Below are positions 7,902 to 16,270 of a DNA stretch of 33,074 bases, one piece after another. The translations under genes were made by a program, and so were the position numbers. The DNA comes from Rhodospirillaceae bacterium (GTDB taxonomy: Bacteria > Pseudomonadota > Alphaproteobacteria > GCA-2731375), in the NCBI GenBank assembly GCA_018667855.1, contig JABIRL010000143.1, forward strand, positions 1-33,074. Direction: 5' to 3'. Position 1 is the stretch's first letter, and every line of letters starts with the position of its first letter. Under the pieces are notes generated by a model. It was not told the DNA's origin. It did no database searches and was given only the letters and a program-made list of their open reading frames with translations.

Positions 7902-9290
7902 ATGGAAGCCAAGCTTGAAACCATTCTGAGGCGCGAAATACCCGGATGCCGGTCTCTGCTGTCGGCCGAGCGGCTGTCGGGCGGCGCCAGCCAGGAAACG
8001 TACCGGCTGACGATCGCCCTTGACGGCGACGGCGAACATTTGTTGGCCATGCGCCGCGCGCCGGGCGGCCAGCCCAGCGCCGCCACCTCCTATAATCCCG
8101 GTCTGGCGGCCGAGGCGTTGTTGATGCAATCGGCCAGGGCCGTGGGCGTACCGGAGCCGGAGGTGCATTACGTGCTGCGGGACAGCGACGGTCTGGGCGA
8201 AGGTTTCATCATGTCCTGGCTGGAGGGGGAGGCCCTGGGCGCGCGCATCGTCCGTTCGCCGGAATTGGCGGCAGTCCGTCCCAAACTGGCCTATGAATGC
8301 GGCCAGATCCTGGCCCGGATTCATGCCATTGATCTGGCCGCCACCGGCTTGGACGGGCAATTGAAGACCATGACGCCCGAGAGCTACGTGCACAACACCT
8401 GGGACCGCTACAAAGGTTTTCGCACGCCCCATCCGATGATCGATTACACCGCTCAATGGCTGTTGCAGAATCTGCCGAACGATGTGGAAATGGCCCTGGT
8501 CCACAACGATTTCCGCAACGGCAACCTGATGATTTCGCCCAATGGTGTCGCCGCCGTGCTGGATTGGGAGGTCGCCCATATCGGCGATCCCATGCGCGAT
8601 CTGGGTTGGATCTGCACCAACTCGTGGCGTTTCGGCAGCGATCTGCCCGTGGGTGGGTTCGGCACCTATGATGATTTATTCGCCGGCTACGAGAGCATCT
8701 CCGGCCAGGCGGTTGATGGGGAGCGGGTCAAATTCTGGGAAGTTTTCGGCTCCTTCTGGTGGGCCATCGGCTGTCTGTCCATGGCGGAGCATTACCGTAC
8801 CGGCCCGGACAACACGGTCGAACGTCCGGCCATCGGGCGGCGCAGCTCTGAATGCCAGGTGGATTGCGTCAATCTGCTGATCCCTGGACCGGTATCCTTG
8901 GTCCAGGCGGACGCGGGCGCCGGGGACGAAATGCCCCGGATCGATGAATTACTGACCAGCGTGCGGGATTTTCTGCGCGGCGATGTCATGGACGCCACCA
9001 CGGCCCGGACCAATTTCATGGCGCGGGTCGCCGGCAATTCACTGGATATCGTCCTGCGTGACCAGGCCCTGGGACCCGAACACCGACACCTTGAGTATGA
9101 AAGATTGCAGGCGCTGCTAGGCATCAAGGAAAGCCTGGAAGCATTGCGCTGGCGCCTAACCAACGGCCTGCGCGCCGGCGATATTCCCCTGGATCACCCA
9201 GGCCTGGCCGAACACCTGCGGCAATCCGTGGTCAACCAGATCGCCATTGATCAGCCGAAATACTCAGGCTTCAAGACCGCCATTCAATAG
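7902..9290 (+). CDS. APH-type phosphotransferase fused to a DUF6285 domain
   Basis: The 462-residue protein has two parts. Residues 1-335 are an aminoglycoside-phosphotransferase-fold kinase of the ACAD10/ACAD11-like group: glycine-rich RLSGGASQETY, catalytic loop VHNDFRNGNLMI (H201, D203, N208), and metal-binding VLDWEVAHIGDPMRDLGW (D221). Residues about 347-455 (DELLTSVRDFLRGDV, then NFMARVAGNSLDIV) match DUF6285, usually a separate small protein encoded beside such kinases. ACAD11-type kinases have been linked to phosphorylation of hydroxyacyl-CoA, so a role in breaking down hydroxy or branched acids is a fair inference. The start at ATG 7902 gives the family-like N-terminus; ATG 7869 in frame is possible, and anything earlier would overlap the amidase start. 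Confidence 0.87.
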   Translation: MEAKLETILRREIPGCRSLLSAERLSGGASQETYRLTIALDGDGEHLLAMRRAPGGQPSAATSYNPGLAAEALLMQSARAVGVPEPEVHYVLRDSDGLGEGFIMSWLEGEALGARIVRSPELAAVRPKLAYECGQILARIHAIDLAATGLDGQLKTMTPESYVHNTWDRYKGFRTPHPMIDYTAQWLLQNLPNDVEMALVHNDFRNGNLMISPNGVAAVLDWEVAHIGDPMRDLGWICTNSWRFGSDLPVGGFGTYDDLFAGYESISGQAVDGERVKFWEVFGSFWWAIGCLSMAEHYRTGPDNTVERPAIGRRSSECQVDCVNLLIPGPVSLVQADAGAGDEMPRIDELLTSVRDFLRGDVMDATTARTNFMARVAGNSLDIVLRDQALGPEHRHLEYERLQALLGIKESLEALRWRLTNGLRAGDIPLDHPGLAEHLRQSVVNQIAIDQPKYSGFKTAIQ

Positions 9291-9306
9291 ATCGAATGGA
9301 CCAATC

Positions 9307-10308
9307 TTAAATATCCGTCGCCAGGTGGAACAGGCAATCGCCCAGTTCGACGCGGGCGGGGATGCGTTGGCAGATGGCCAGGCCGTCATGTTCGAAATGG
9401 CAGATCGTGGGCGCCACCCAGGGGGTCTCGGGGTGGTGGATGGCGCCGGCGGGTTCGCCCGCTTTCACTTCCGCCAACAGGTCCACATAAGGCTCGAACA
9501 GGCCTTCATCCCGGGCATAAACGAAATAATCCTGGCCGGTCAGCTCCATTCTTCGCATGCCCCGGGTGGCGTCGGGCTCGTATCCCGGTAGCAGGCCGAT
9601 GTGATGCAGCAAGCGGTTCACGCCCCGCTCGGCGATTGCCAATATCTCCGGCGTCACGGTGCCGGCACCGCCAAGTTCCGTGGTCAGGCCCAACACACCC
9701 TTGCGCCAGGCGGCGGCGGAGGAAACCCGGGGATCGTTGCGGCCGCCGAAGATAAAGCCAAATGGCGCATCAAAAGATTGTTGCAGCGCCTCCAATGCGG
9801 CTTCCTGATCCCCGTCGTCACCTCGCTTGCGCAGCACCGTGGCGGGATAGCGCAGGGAGGAGCCGCCCGAATGCAGATCAAAGAAATAATCGCACATGGG
9901 CATTAATATCTCTTCGATATAATGGGCGATCATCTGGGTCGGGTTACCGCCCGGATCACCGGGGAAGCTGCGGTTCAAGTTGCCCGCATCGAACGGAGAG
10001 GTGCGCAGGCCCGCATGGGCCGCCGGGTAATTGGCCATGGGCAGGATGATCAGGCGGCCTTGGATATCATCCGCGTCCAGGTTTTGACACAATTTGGTCA
10101 GGGTAACCTGGCCTTCGTATTCGTCCCCATGATTGCCGGACATGACCAGCGCGGTCGGCCCCGATCCATTCTTCAACATGACGATAGGCACGGGAATCCA
10201 ACCATAGGCGGAACGATGGACCGAATATGGCAGGCGCAGAAATCCCGTCTGTTTGCCGCTCAGTTCGTAATCGATCTCGCTTTGGATCAGGCTTTTCGCT
10301 TCAGACAT
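9307..10308 (-). CDS. succinylglutamate desuccinylase/aspartoacylase-family zinc deacylase
   Basis: A 333-residue M14-type zinc hydrolase that removes an acyl group from an amino-acid-like amine. The zinc ligands are H60 and E63 in GNHGDEYEGQ and H146 in DLHSGG. The catalytic glutamate is E211 in TTELGG, and the substrate-binding NLNRSFPGDPGG is present. This pattern is closest to the DoeB-like group (N-acetyl-diaminobutyrate deacetylase of ectoine breakdown), but no other ectoine genes are near, so the substrate stays open. The gene lies 10 nt downstream of the CoA-transferase gene, is surely co-transcribed with it, and ends 16 bp from the convergent kinase gene. Confidence 0.88.
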   Translation of the reverse strand: MSEAKSLIQSEIDYELSGKQTGFLRLPYSVHRSAYGWIPVPIVMLKNGSGPTALVMSGNHGDEYEGQVTLTKLCQNLDADDIQGRLIILPMANYPAAHAGLRTSPFDAGNLNRSFPGDPGGNPTQMIAHYIEEILMPMCDYFFDLHSGGSSLRYPATVLRKRGDDGDQEAALEALQQSFDAPFGFIFGGRNDPRVSSAAAWRKGVLGLTTELGGAGTVTPEILAIAERGVNRLLHHIGLLPGYEPDATRGMRRMELTGQDYFVYARDEGLFEPYVDLLAEVKAGEPAGAIHHPETPWVAPTICHFEHDGLAICQRIPARVELGDCLFHLATDI

Positions 10309-10318
10309 TACAATCCTA

Positions 10319-11713
10319 TCAGTTCAACCATTCCGCCCGGTCCGAACCCAACGCCGGCGCCGGCCGGTCCCAGCCGGGCTTGGATTCCGAAAACCTGATT
10401 ACTGGGGCCAGATGGCGGATCGGGCCATAGGCGGTATCGGTATCCATTTGCAGCTCCGCCGCCTCGGCTTCCGAATGGCCCATGTCCGGCTGATCATAGT
10501 CCACCCGGCCCTGACGGTAGAGGAACATGCCGGACTGGCAGAGCGATACCTTAACGTGATAGCTGCCGCCCTCCACCGCGCGCCGCGCCAGAGCCAGCAG
10601 GGTGCCGTAGGCGCCCAGGTAGCCGGTGGTGTAGTCGCAGGCAGGCGCGGGCAATAGTTCCGGCTGATCAATGCCATTTTCGTGACAAATGCCGGTCACG
10701 GTCTGGGCCACCTGCTCCCAGCCCGCCCGGTCCCTGAGGGGGCCGTGTTGACCATAGCAGTTGATGGAGGTGTAGATCAGGCCGGGACGCAGGGCGGCCA
10801 GTTCCTCGGCGCCGAAGCCGCGGCCATCCAGGGCGCCGGGGCGATAGCCTTGGGAAAATACATCAGCGCCGCGCACCAGTTGGCGCAACTGCTCCGTCTC
10901 TGCCCCTTTGTTGAGGTCCAGATAGCAGCTGCGTTTGCCGTGAGACAGATCGATGACGAAATTCTTGATCTGCGGAATGCCCTTGGCCGCCACCATCAGG
11001 ACATCCGCGCCATGTTCGGCGCAGGTCCGCGCCGCCACGGGGCCGGCCAGAATGCGGGTTAGATCCAACACGCGGACACCGGCCAGGGCCGGGCCATCTT
11101 CGGGGAACGGCTCGGGCGCGCTGTCACCGATTTTTTCGATCTCCACCACCGGCTGGGCGGCGAGGGCCCGGCCGTGCGGGTGGTCCAGCCATTCGCTGTT
11201 GTCCCGTACCATGCCGCCGCAGGCCCGGGCCTCGGCAATAGCGTCTTCCAGGTCCTGGGCGTCCCATTTCGCCACCGCGCCTGCCACACCTTCCGGGCTG
11301 CCATCGCATTTCAAAACGCCCAGAACGCGGTCTTTCAGATGTTCCATGCCGAAGTGCGGCAGAAACCAGCGCCCGTCCTTGGTGGGAAACGGCCTTGTGA
11401 TCAGGTAATTGGCATTCGCCGCCCCCGTGTTGCCCAGCAACTGATAGCTGCCGTCCGCCGTCCGCTCCTGCAGGAAGGCGTAGCTTTTCAGCGCCGCGCC
11501 GGCATGGCGCACATCGATTGCAACGGATTGCCGCCGACCCGTCTTCATTTCCCAGATGTCGGAGACCGCGACCCCAACGGCGCCCAGCACCGCCGCGCCG
11601 GTCTCGGCGATCTTGAACCGGGTCGAAAACACCGGGTCGGCGCCGGTAATAGTGGCCGTGGCATCGTCCGCTTGATCGCGGATGGCCATGAGTTCCTGAA
11701 AGGCTGGGGTCAT
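10319..11713 (-). CDS. class III (CaiB/BaiF) CoA-transferase, long two-part form
   Basis: The 464-residue protein moves CoA between carboxylic acids. The usual CaiB N-terminus (LAGVRVLDLTRILAGPVAA) appears only near residue 212. The first 200 residues resemble the C-terminal half of the fold (RFKIAETGAAVLGAVG, WEMKTGRRQSVAIDVRHA), the arrangement of a known long subgroup. At the position of the catalytic aspartate, classical members read G(Y/F)D and this one reads AGWEQVAQTVTG, with glutamate. The start chosen is ATG 11711-11713 with GGAG about 11 nt upstream. An earlier frame opening at 11761 would add 16 residues unlike the family. It is probably the first gene of a pair with the zinc deacylase. 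Confidence 0.83.
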   Translation of the reverse strand: MTPAFQELMAIRDQADDATATITGADPVFSTRFKIAETGAAVLGAVGVAVSDIWEMKTGRRQSVAIDVRHAGAALKSYAFLQERTADGSYQLLGNTGAANANYLITRPFPTKDGRWFLPHFGMEHLKDRVLGVLKCDGSPEGVAGAVAKWDAQDLEDAIAEARACGGMVRDNSEWLDHPHGRALAAQPVVEIEKIGDSAPEPFPEDGPALAGVRVLDLTRILAGPVAARTCAEHGADVLMVAAKGIPQIKNFVIDLSHGKRSCYLDLNKGAETEQLRQLVRGADVFSQGYRPGALDGRGFGAEELAALRPGLIYTSINCYGQHGPLRDRAGWEQVAQTVTGICHENGIDQPELLPAPACDYTTGYLGAYGTLLALARRAVEGGSYHVKVSLCQSGMFLYRQGRVDYDQPDMGHSEAEAAELQMDTDTAYGPIRHLAPVIRFSESKPGWDRPAPALGSDRAEWLN

Positions 11714-11824
11714 GATAGTAGGGTCTCCAAGGGAAACTGATCGCCGAGTATAGCTCAGCATCTTATGGGATGGAGTGTTTTAGATACTTAAATGTGCTCG
11801 GATAGCGCGGAGATACCCACCTTT

Positions 11825-12550
11825 CTACCCCGCCTCTCCACCCAACGCCCGCAGCCGCACCATTTCCAAGGTCAATTTGCGCAGCATGGCCTGGGCGAAA
11901 TCATCGTTGCTTTGGCTTAGTTGCAAGAATGCCGTGGGACCGCCGATCACTTCGCGGCGGTAGTAGGCGGAGAGGACGCGGATCCCCTTGCCGCGCGCCA
12001 TGACCAGGCCGTTGATGGTGATACCCTGCAACACGGTTTCGTCCCGGGCGATGGAGGCGATGCGGCCGATGTTGGAGATGCCGTCGCCGACCATGTTGAT
12101 GACTTTCTTGGAGGCCCACCAGGGCAGGGTGTGCATCTGTTCCGCCGCCAGCTTGATGCCCCAGGCCACATCCGTCTGTGTACCGTGGGGGGTCCTCTCG
12201 CCCCGGTCGCGGAACTTCTCCAGCCAGATGGCGGCCATTCGGGCGTCTTGGGCGTTGCCGATCTGCATCCAGGGCATGATCAGCTCCTGCTTGGCGAAGC
12301 TGGACCAGGCGATTGCGGACAGCGCGATGCGTTTGAAGTAGCCGGAGGCCACGGCGGTGTGAAAGCGGGGATGGCGCAAGGTATGGATCAAACCCTGGAT
12401 CTGGGCATCGGCCTCGCCCCGGTCAATGGATTCGGAACGGTCGTAGGAGACCACGATGGCCACATCCACCTGGCCCCGATCCTGAGCCTGGTCCGCCGAC
12501 GTCGCCCCGATAGGCAGGGCGCACATAATCAAGATTAGGATCAGACGCAT
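11825..12550 (-). CDS. exported DUF1194 (VWA-like) protein
   Basis: The 241-residue product starts with a signal peptide (MRLILILIMCALPIGATSA) and then reads VDVAIVVSYDRSESID, which contains a D-x-S-x-S metal-site motif (D37, S39, S41) like that of von Willebrand A domains. The rest matches DUF1194: AIAWSSFAKQELIMPW, a GTQTDVAWGI threonine motif, and INMVGDGISN with the third metal-site aspartate. The role is not known; VWA folds usually bind protein partners through a metal ion. The start ATG has GGGAGAA 7 nt upstream. It is separated from the following CoA-transferase gene by about 110 bp and is probably its own unit. Confidence 0.82.
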   Translation of the reverse strand: MRLILILIMCALPIGATSADQAQDRGQVDVAIVVSYDRSESIDRGEADAQIQGLIHTLRHPRFHTAVASGYFKRIALSAIAWSSFAKQELIMPWMQIGNAQDARMAAIWLEKFRDRGERTPHGTQTDVAWGIKLAAEQMHTLPWWASKKVINMVGDGISNIGRIASIARDETVLQGITINGLVMARGKGIRVLSAYYRREVIGGPTAFLQLSQSNDDFAQAMLRKLTLEMVRLRALGGEAG

Positions 12551-12687
12551 GATGGTTTCTCCCTGTTCGAAGTCCCCCATAGTCGAGCGTGTCGATATTA
12601 CCGCAAATTGACCAAATTGAGCCAATACATCTCGTACAACGGCGCCCCGGTAAGGAATTCTTCATCTCGTGCGGCGACATTGGAGAC

Positions 12688-13482
12688 ATGATTCAGAGTA
12701 ACATTGTACCGCTTCCCACCCGGTCCGGCGTCTTTGACGTGGATGGGTTCAAACCGTTGATTTCACAACCCGCGCGGACCATACACGGCGGCCTGCCGGG
12801 CGTCGGTTATCAGGCGCGGGTGGCGATCGCCAACTATGATCAATGCCTCACCCGCCATTACCGCGCCATCGCCCCAAAAGGTTTGGCGGCGGCCTGCAAT
12901 CTGGCGGACATTCACTTTGACACGCCGCAATTCGGGCTGATCATAACCTTCGACGAGCCAACGGAAGTCGCGGTTCATGACGGTGACATGGTGCTGGATC
13001 AATCGATCCGCGCCCTGATCGCCCAGTTCGGCGCGGTATCCATGCGGAACGCCACCATCGCCGGCGCGGCGCGGGAGAAATTTCACCGCAATATTTTTCC
13101 GCACCTGAAATTTCATGTTGATCGGGGCCCTACCTCGGTCAACCAGTATTCCTGCTTTACCCGGGATCCCGACGATCCGGTGCAAAGCCTACCCCGTCTG
13201 TCCTCAACCGTCTTCATTGCCAATATCGTCGCCTGGCTGGAAATGGTGCGTACGGGCCGCGCGGACGAGAATACGGAACGCGGCGTGCGCGCCTCTTATG
13301 AATTGTTCCAGGAAGGCAAGGCCGCGAAGCTGTTCGGCAACATCATACTGGAGCAAGCCTGGGATGCACCCAAGGCCACTGGTGAAATCGCCATAATTGA
13401 CAATCGCACGGTCCTGCACGCTACCTATGACAAGAAAAAGAAGCTTCGCGGCTACCCGATTGGCGCCCGCTATCTGATCTGA
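12688..13482 (+). CDS. uncharacterised protein with a possible Fe(II)/2-oxoglutarate oxygenase pattern
   Basis: I do not recognise this 264-residue protein by family name. Its middle reads HLKFHVDRGPTSVNQYSCF, with an H-x-D pair (H143, D145), and its end reads IDNRTVLHATYDKKKKLRG, with a histidine (H244) followed ten residues later by arginine (R254). That order and spacing resemble the H-x-D...H...R set of TauD/clavaminate-synthase-like oxygenases, whose C-termini also carry DNR..LHA. The call is inference; the distance between the pair and the distal histidine (about 100) is shorter than in TauD. There is no signal peptide or membrane segment. The ATG start has TGGAG close upstream; a GTG-initiated extension to 12589 is possible but would cross the divergent promoter region. 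Confidence 0.7.
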   Translation: MIQSNIVPLPTRSGVFDVDGFKPLISQPARTIHGGLPGVGYQARVAIANYDQCLTRHYRAIAPKGLAAACNLADIHFDTPQFGLIITFDEPTEVAVHDGDMVLDQSIRALIAQFGAVSMRNATIAGAAREKFHRNIFPHLKFHVDRGPTSVNQYSCFTRDPDDPVQSLPRLSSTVFIANIVAWLEMVRTGRADENTERGVRASYELFQEGKAAKLFGNIILEQAWDAPKATGEIAIIDNRTVLHATYDKKKKLRGYPIGARYLI

Positions 13483-13498
13483 ATTATCCCAATGGCCG

Positions 13499-14299
13499 TC
13501 ACGTCCCGGTAAACTTCGCCGGGCGTTTTTCAACGAATGCGGCCAGGCCTTCCTTGGCGTCGTTGGTCTTGCCCAATTCCACATTCACGGTCTTGAATTC
13601 GGCCACCGCCGCATCGAAGCCTTGTTCGAGGTATTTCCGGGAATTGGCCATGGTGCCGCGCACCGCCAGGGGCGCCTGGGCACAGATTTTCTCCGCCAGT
13701 TCAATGGCCCGATCCAACTGCTGGCCCACCGGCACGATTTCCTGAATATAGTTGAAGCGCATGGCGGTCTCGGCATCGAACTCGTCGTCGGTCAAAAGGT
13801 AGCGCATGGCGTTGCCCCAGCCGGCGCGCTGCACCATGCGGATGGTGGCACCGCCCGTGGCGACCAGGTTGCGCTGTACTTCCAATTGCGAAAACCGGCA
13901 ATCATCGGCGGCGATGACGATCTCGCAGGCCAGCATCAACTCAACCCCGATGGTATAAGTGATGCCCTGCACGGCGGCCACCATGGGCTTGGTGCGGTGC
14001 GGGCCGGTCAGGCCGAAACAATCGATATTGCCCTCGCCGTAGATCGGCCCGCCCTTGGCCCGGTGCGGCGCCATGGCCGGCATGTCCAGACCGGCCGTGG
14101 TGTGCGGTCCGACCGCGTGAAGCACGCCGCAGCGCAGGTCGCCATCGTTCTCCAGCAGGGTATAGGCATCGCCCAGTTCCTGGCCCATTTTCGGCGTAAA
14201 GCCGTTGAATTTGTGCGGCCGGTCGATGCCGATCAACAACAAGTGGCCGCGCCGTTCAGTATTGATGCGGCCGTCCGGGTTCGTGGGATCGTCTGCCAT
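13499..14299 (-). CDS. enoyl-CoA hydratase/isomerase family protein, last gene of the selenoprotein operon
   Basis: A 266-residue crotonase-fold protein. The start ATG 14297-14299 follows a perfect AGGAGG with a 9 nt spacer; the open frame extends further upstream but that part is the neighbouring gene read in another frame. The oxyanion segment VAAVQGITYTIGVEL and the following QLEVQRNLVATGGATIRM hold both catalytic glutamates, E120 and E140. The region after IDRPHKFNGFTP lacks the canonical F(C/S)AGAD loop and reads TTAGLDMPAM in its place. The gene lies 22 nt after the hydrolase gene and ends 16 bp from the convergent unknown gene. In this setting it likely hydrates or isomerises a CoA-bound intermediate of the same pathway. 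Confidence 0.86.
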   Translation of the reverse strand: MADDPTNPDGRINTERRGHLLLIGIDRPHKFNGFTPKMGQELGDAYTLLENDGDLRCGVLHAVGPHTTAGLDMPAMAPHRAKGGPIYGEGNIDCFGLTGPHRTKPMVAAVQGITYTIGVELMLACEIVIAADDCRFSQLEVQRNLVATGGATIRMVQRAGWGNAMRYLLTDDEFDAETAMRFNYIQEIVPVGQQLDRAIELAEKICAQAPLAVRGTMANSRKYLEQGFDAAVAEFKTVNVELGKTNDAKEGLAAFVEKRPAKFTGT

Positions 14300-14321
14300 T
14301 TTTTGGGTTCCTCCTAAATTT

Positions 14322-16265
14322 CTAACGCGCCATGCAGGCATCGTAGCGGGCGGCGGCGATTTCGACGCACAGCTCGATGTCATCTGGCAAAATATAATGC
14401 TGCTCGGCCAGCTCTTCCGCCGCCCGGCGCACATGGCCCAGATAATCGTCGCGGCCCTGGTAGCGTTCGCCGAGCGAGGGGCGCGGATCGTCGGCTGCCT
14501 GCCGCGCCGCCAGATCCTTGGCAAAGGGTACGGTGGAGCCGACATATTCCAGCAACTGCCCCGCCCCGCCGGTGTCCTCGTGGCGCGGGTTGAAGCCGGT
14601 GTGCGTGGCCACGGGCACGGTGATGTCCGGCATTTGGATGCCGCCCCTCTCGTTGCCATTGTCGTCCACGGCAGAGACCCAATCGGGATAGGGTTCACCG
14701 GTCAATTTTGGGGGCATACGCCCGATGCCACGGGCGGCGTCCGGGCCCAGGTCCATCGGGTAAACGGCGGTCATGGCCGCCGGGTCCGGGAGAGAGAGGC
14801 CCGGAATTTTCGACAATGCGGCAATGGCTTCGCCGCGCACCATGCGATCAGCCGATAGAGGATAGCGGTTGTCCGGCGGCCTGGTGTCATCGCGGACCCA
14901 GGCCAGCAGGTTCGTCAACGCAGCGCGGTAGAGCGGGCGGTAGTCGACCATGTTCATGTGGTTCTGGCCATGGCTGCCGAAAATGGTCCGATCCAGCCAT
15001 TTGGCGACACCCGCGCCGTGCTGGGTGGAGGCGAACAGATAGCGCCGCACCCCGTCGGGCAGCACAGCGTCACCTCCCGTGGCCAGATCGCCATGGCTCA
15101 ATCCCGCATCGCCGCGCCAATATTCCGACGAGGTATCGGTGTAGAAAATCTTCGGCAGGCCGCCCTTGGCCGTCTGCCGGTCCAACAGTCCGGCTGTTTG
15201 ACCGCTTTTGGGATCGGTCTGGGGCAGATCGGCGAAGGGAAACAGATGCCCGAACGACGGTGTCGGCTGTACCGAGGGCTGGGCGTAGCGGTTGTTGAAC
15301 TCCCCCCGGCGGCCGCCGGCGATATGGGCCAGAACGCCGTCAAACGCGGGGCGCCCGGCTTCATCCAGGTTCAAGCCGAAATGCAACAACGTACGCAGGA
15401 ACCGGCCGCACTGGGACTGTCCCTCGCTGATCACGTGGTCAATGGCGCCTGCCGTCGGGGCAGCCCCATCATGGCGCAGAAACGATGCCAACTCCCGCGT
15501 CGCCAGCATCCCTGCACCCACCACGGGGCAATCCAATGGCGTGTACAGCACATCGTAGATGCGGCCGGCTTTGAAGCCGCCGTCCAGATAAACATGATCG
15601 TCGGCTTCGAAATGCCAACTATCGCGGGGTAGCTCGGTCGGTGCGCCGTAGGAGCCCTGGCGCACCAGAAGCCGCGCATGCGGATCATGGAGGTCGGCGG
15701 GCGGGATCGGCTGATGCATGCCCAGATCACCTACATGATGATCGGTGAGGGAAATACCGGCGGCATCTCCGTTGACCTGCAATCGCAATTGCATCTGACT
15801 GGCCGGGCCGCGTGCCGAGGCGGGAACCTGCGGCGGGGTCAGGCCCAGGCGCAAATGCTCCGGCGACTGGGGCACATCCCACTGCCAGCCGGCCCAGGCC
15901 ACGGTCCAGCCGTGATTAAACAGAAAACCATCGCCCGGCGCGATTTCCACCGTATCGTCGGTACTCATCACCGTCATGTTGAAGCGGGTGATGTTGCGCT
16001 TGCCCCGGTTTGGCACCTGCATCAGCAGGGCCCGGCTGCCACCCGACAACGGCCGCAGGATGGTGACATCGCCGCTGAAATGCACCAGGCCGTCGTCACC
16101 GCGCGCCGCCAAACCGAGATCCACAACGCCGTCATTGGCGGCATGCTCCGGATCGACCGCGTAATGGGCGATCGCCTCGATCCGCTCGTAAGGGCCCCCA
16201 TCACCAAAAGCGCGACCGTCTTCGTAAGGTGCGCGGGACAGGATTTCCAACCGGCTGACGGACAT
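14322..16265 (-). CDS. large alpha/beta hydrolase domain-containing protein
   Basis: The 647-residue product matches the long alpha/beta hydrolase-domain family found in proteobacterial and actinobacterial catabolic clusters. The nucleophile elbow is ISEGQSQCGRFLR with S284. A late histidine is likely within the ATHTGFNPRHED or GSHGQNHMN segments, but I cannot assign the triad fully. No signal peptide is seen, so it is probably cytoplasmic. The start ATG 16263-16265 has AGGGAG 9 nt upstream and lies 5 nt after the preceding stop, so translation is probably coupled. An ester, lactone or similar bond is the expected target. It sits between the UGSC-associated paralogues and the crotonase gene in the operon. 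Confidence 0.83.
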   Translation of the reverse strand: MSVSRLEILSRAPYEDGRAFGDGGPYERIEAIAHYAVDPEHAANDGVVDLGLAARGDDGLVHFSGDVTILRPLSGGSRALLMQVPNRGKRNITRFNMTVMSTDDTVEIAPGDGFLFNHGWTVAWAGWQWDVPQSPEHLRLGLTPPQVPASARGPASQMQLRLQVNGDAAGISLTDHHVGDLGMHQPIPPADLHDPHARLLVRQGSYGAPTELPRDSWHFEADDHVYLDGGFKAGRIYDVLYTPLDCPVVGAGMLATRELASFLRHDGAAPTAGAIDHVISEGQSQCGRFLRTLLHFGLNLDEAGRPAFDGVLAHIAGGRRGEFNNRYAQPSVQPTPSFGHLFPFADLPQTDPKSGQTAGLLDRQTAKGGLPKIFYTDTSSEYWRGDAGLSHGDLATGGDAVLPDGVRRYLFASTQHGAGVAKWLDRTIFGSHGQNHMNMVDYRPLYRAALTNLLAWVRDDTRPPDNRYPLSADRMVRGEAIAALSKIPGLSLPDPAAMTAVYPMDLGPDAARGIGRMPPKLTGEPYPDWVSAVDDNGNERGGIQMPDITVPVATHTGFNPRHEDTGGAGQLLEYVGSTVPFAKDLAARQAADDPRPSLGERYQGRDDYLGHVRRAAEELAEQHYILPDDIELCVEIAAARYDACMAR

Positions 16266-16270
16266 CGCGA

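Noticed and set aside
9307..10308. Ectoine-degradation gene doeB
   Set aside because: The motifs are similar, but none of doeA, doeC, doeD or transport genes are near, so only the family is assigned.
13499..14698. Extended 399-residue version of the crotonase gene
   Set aside because: The upstream part overlaps the alpha/beta hydrolase gene and has no family similarity; ATG 14299 has a perfect AGGAGG.
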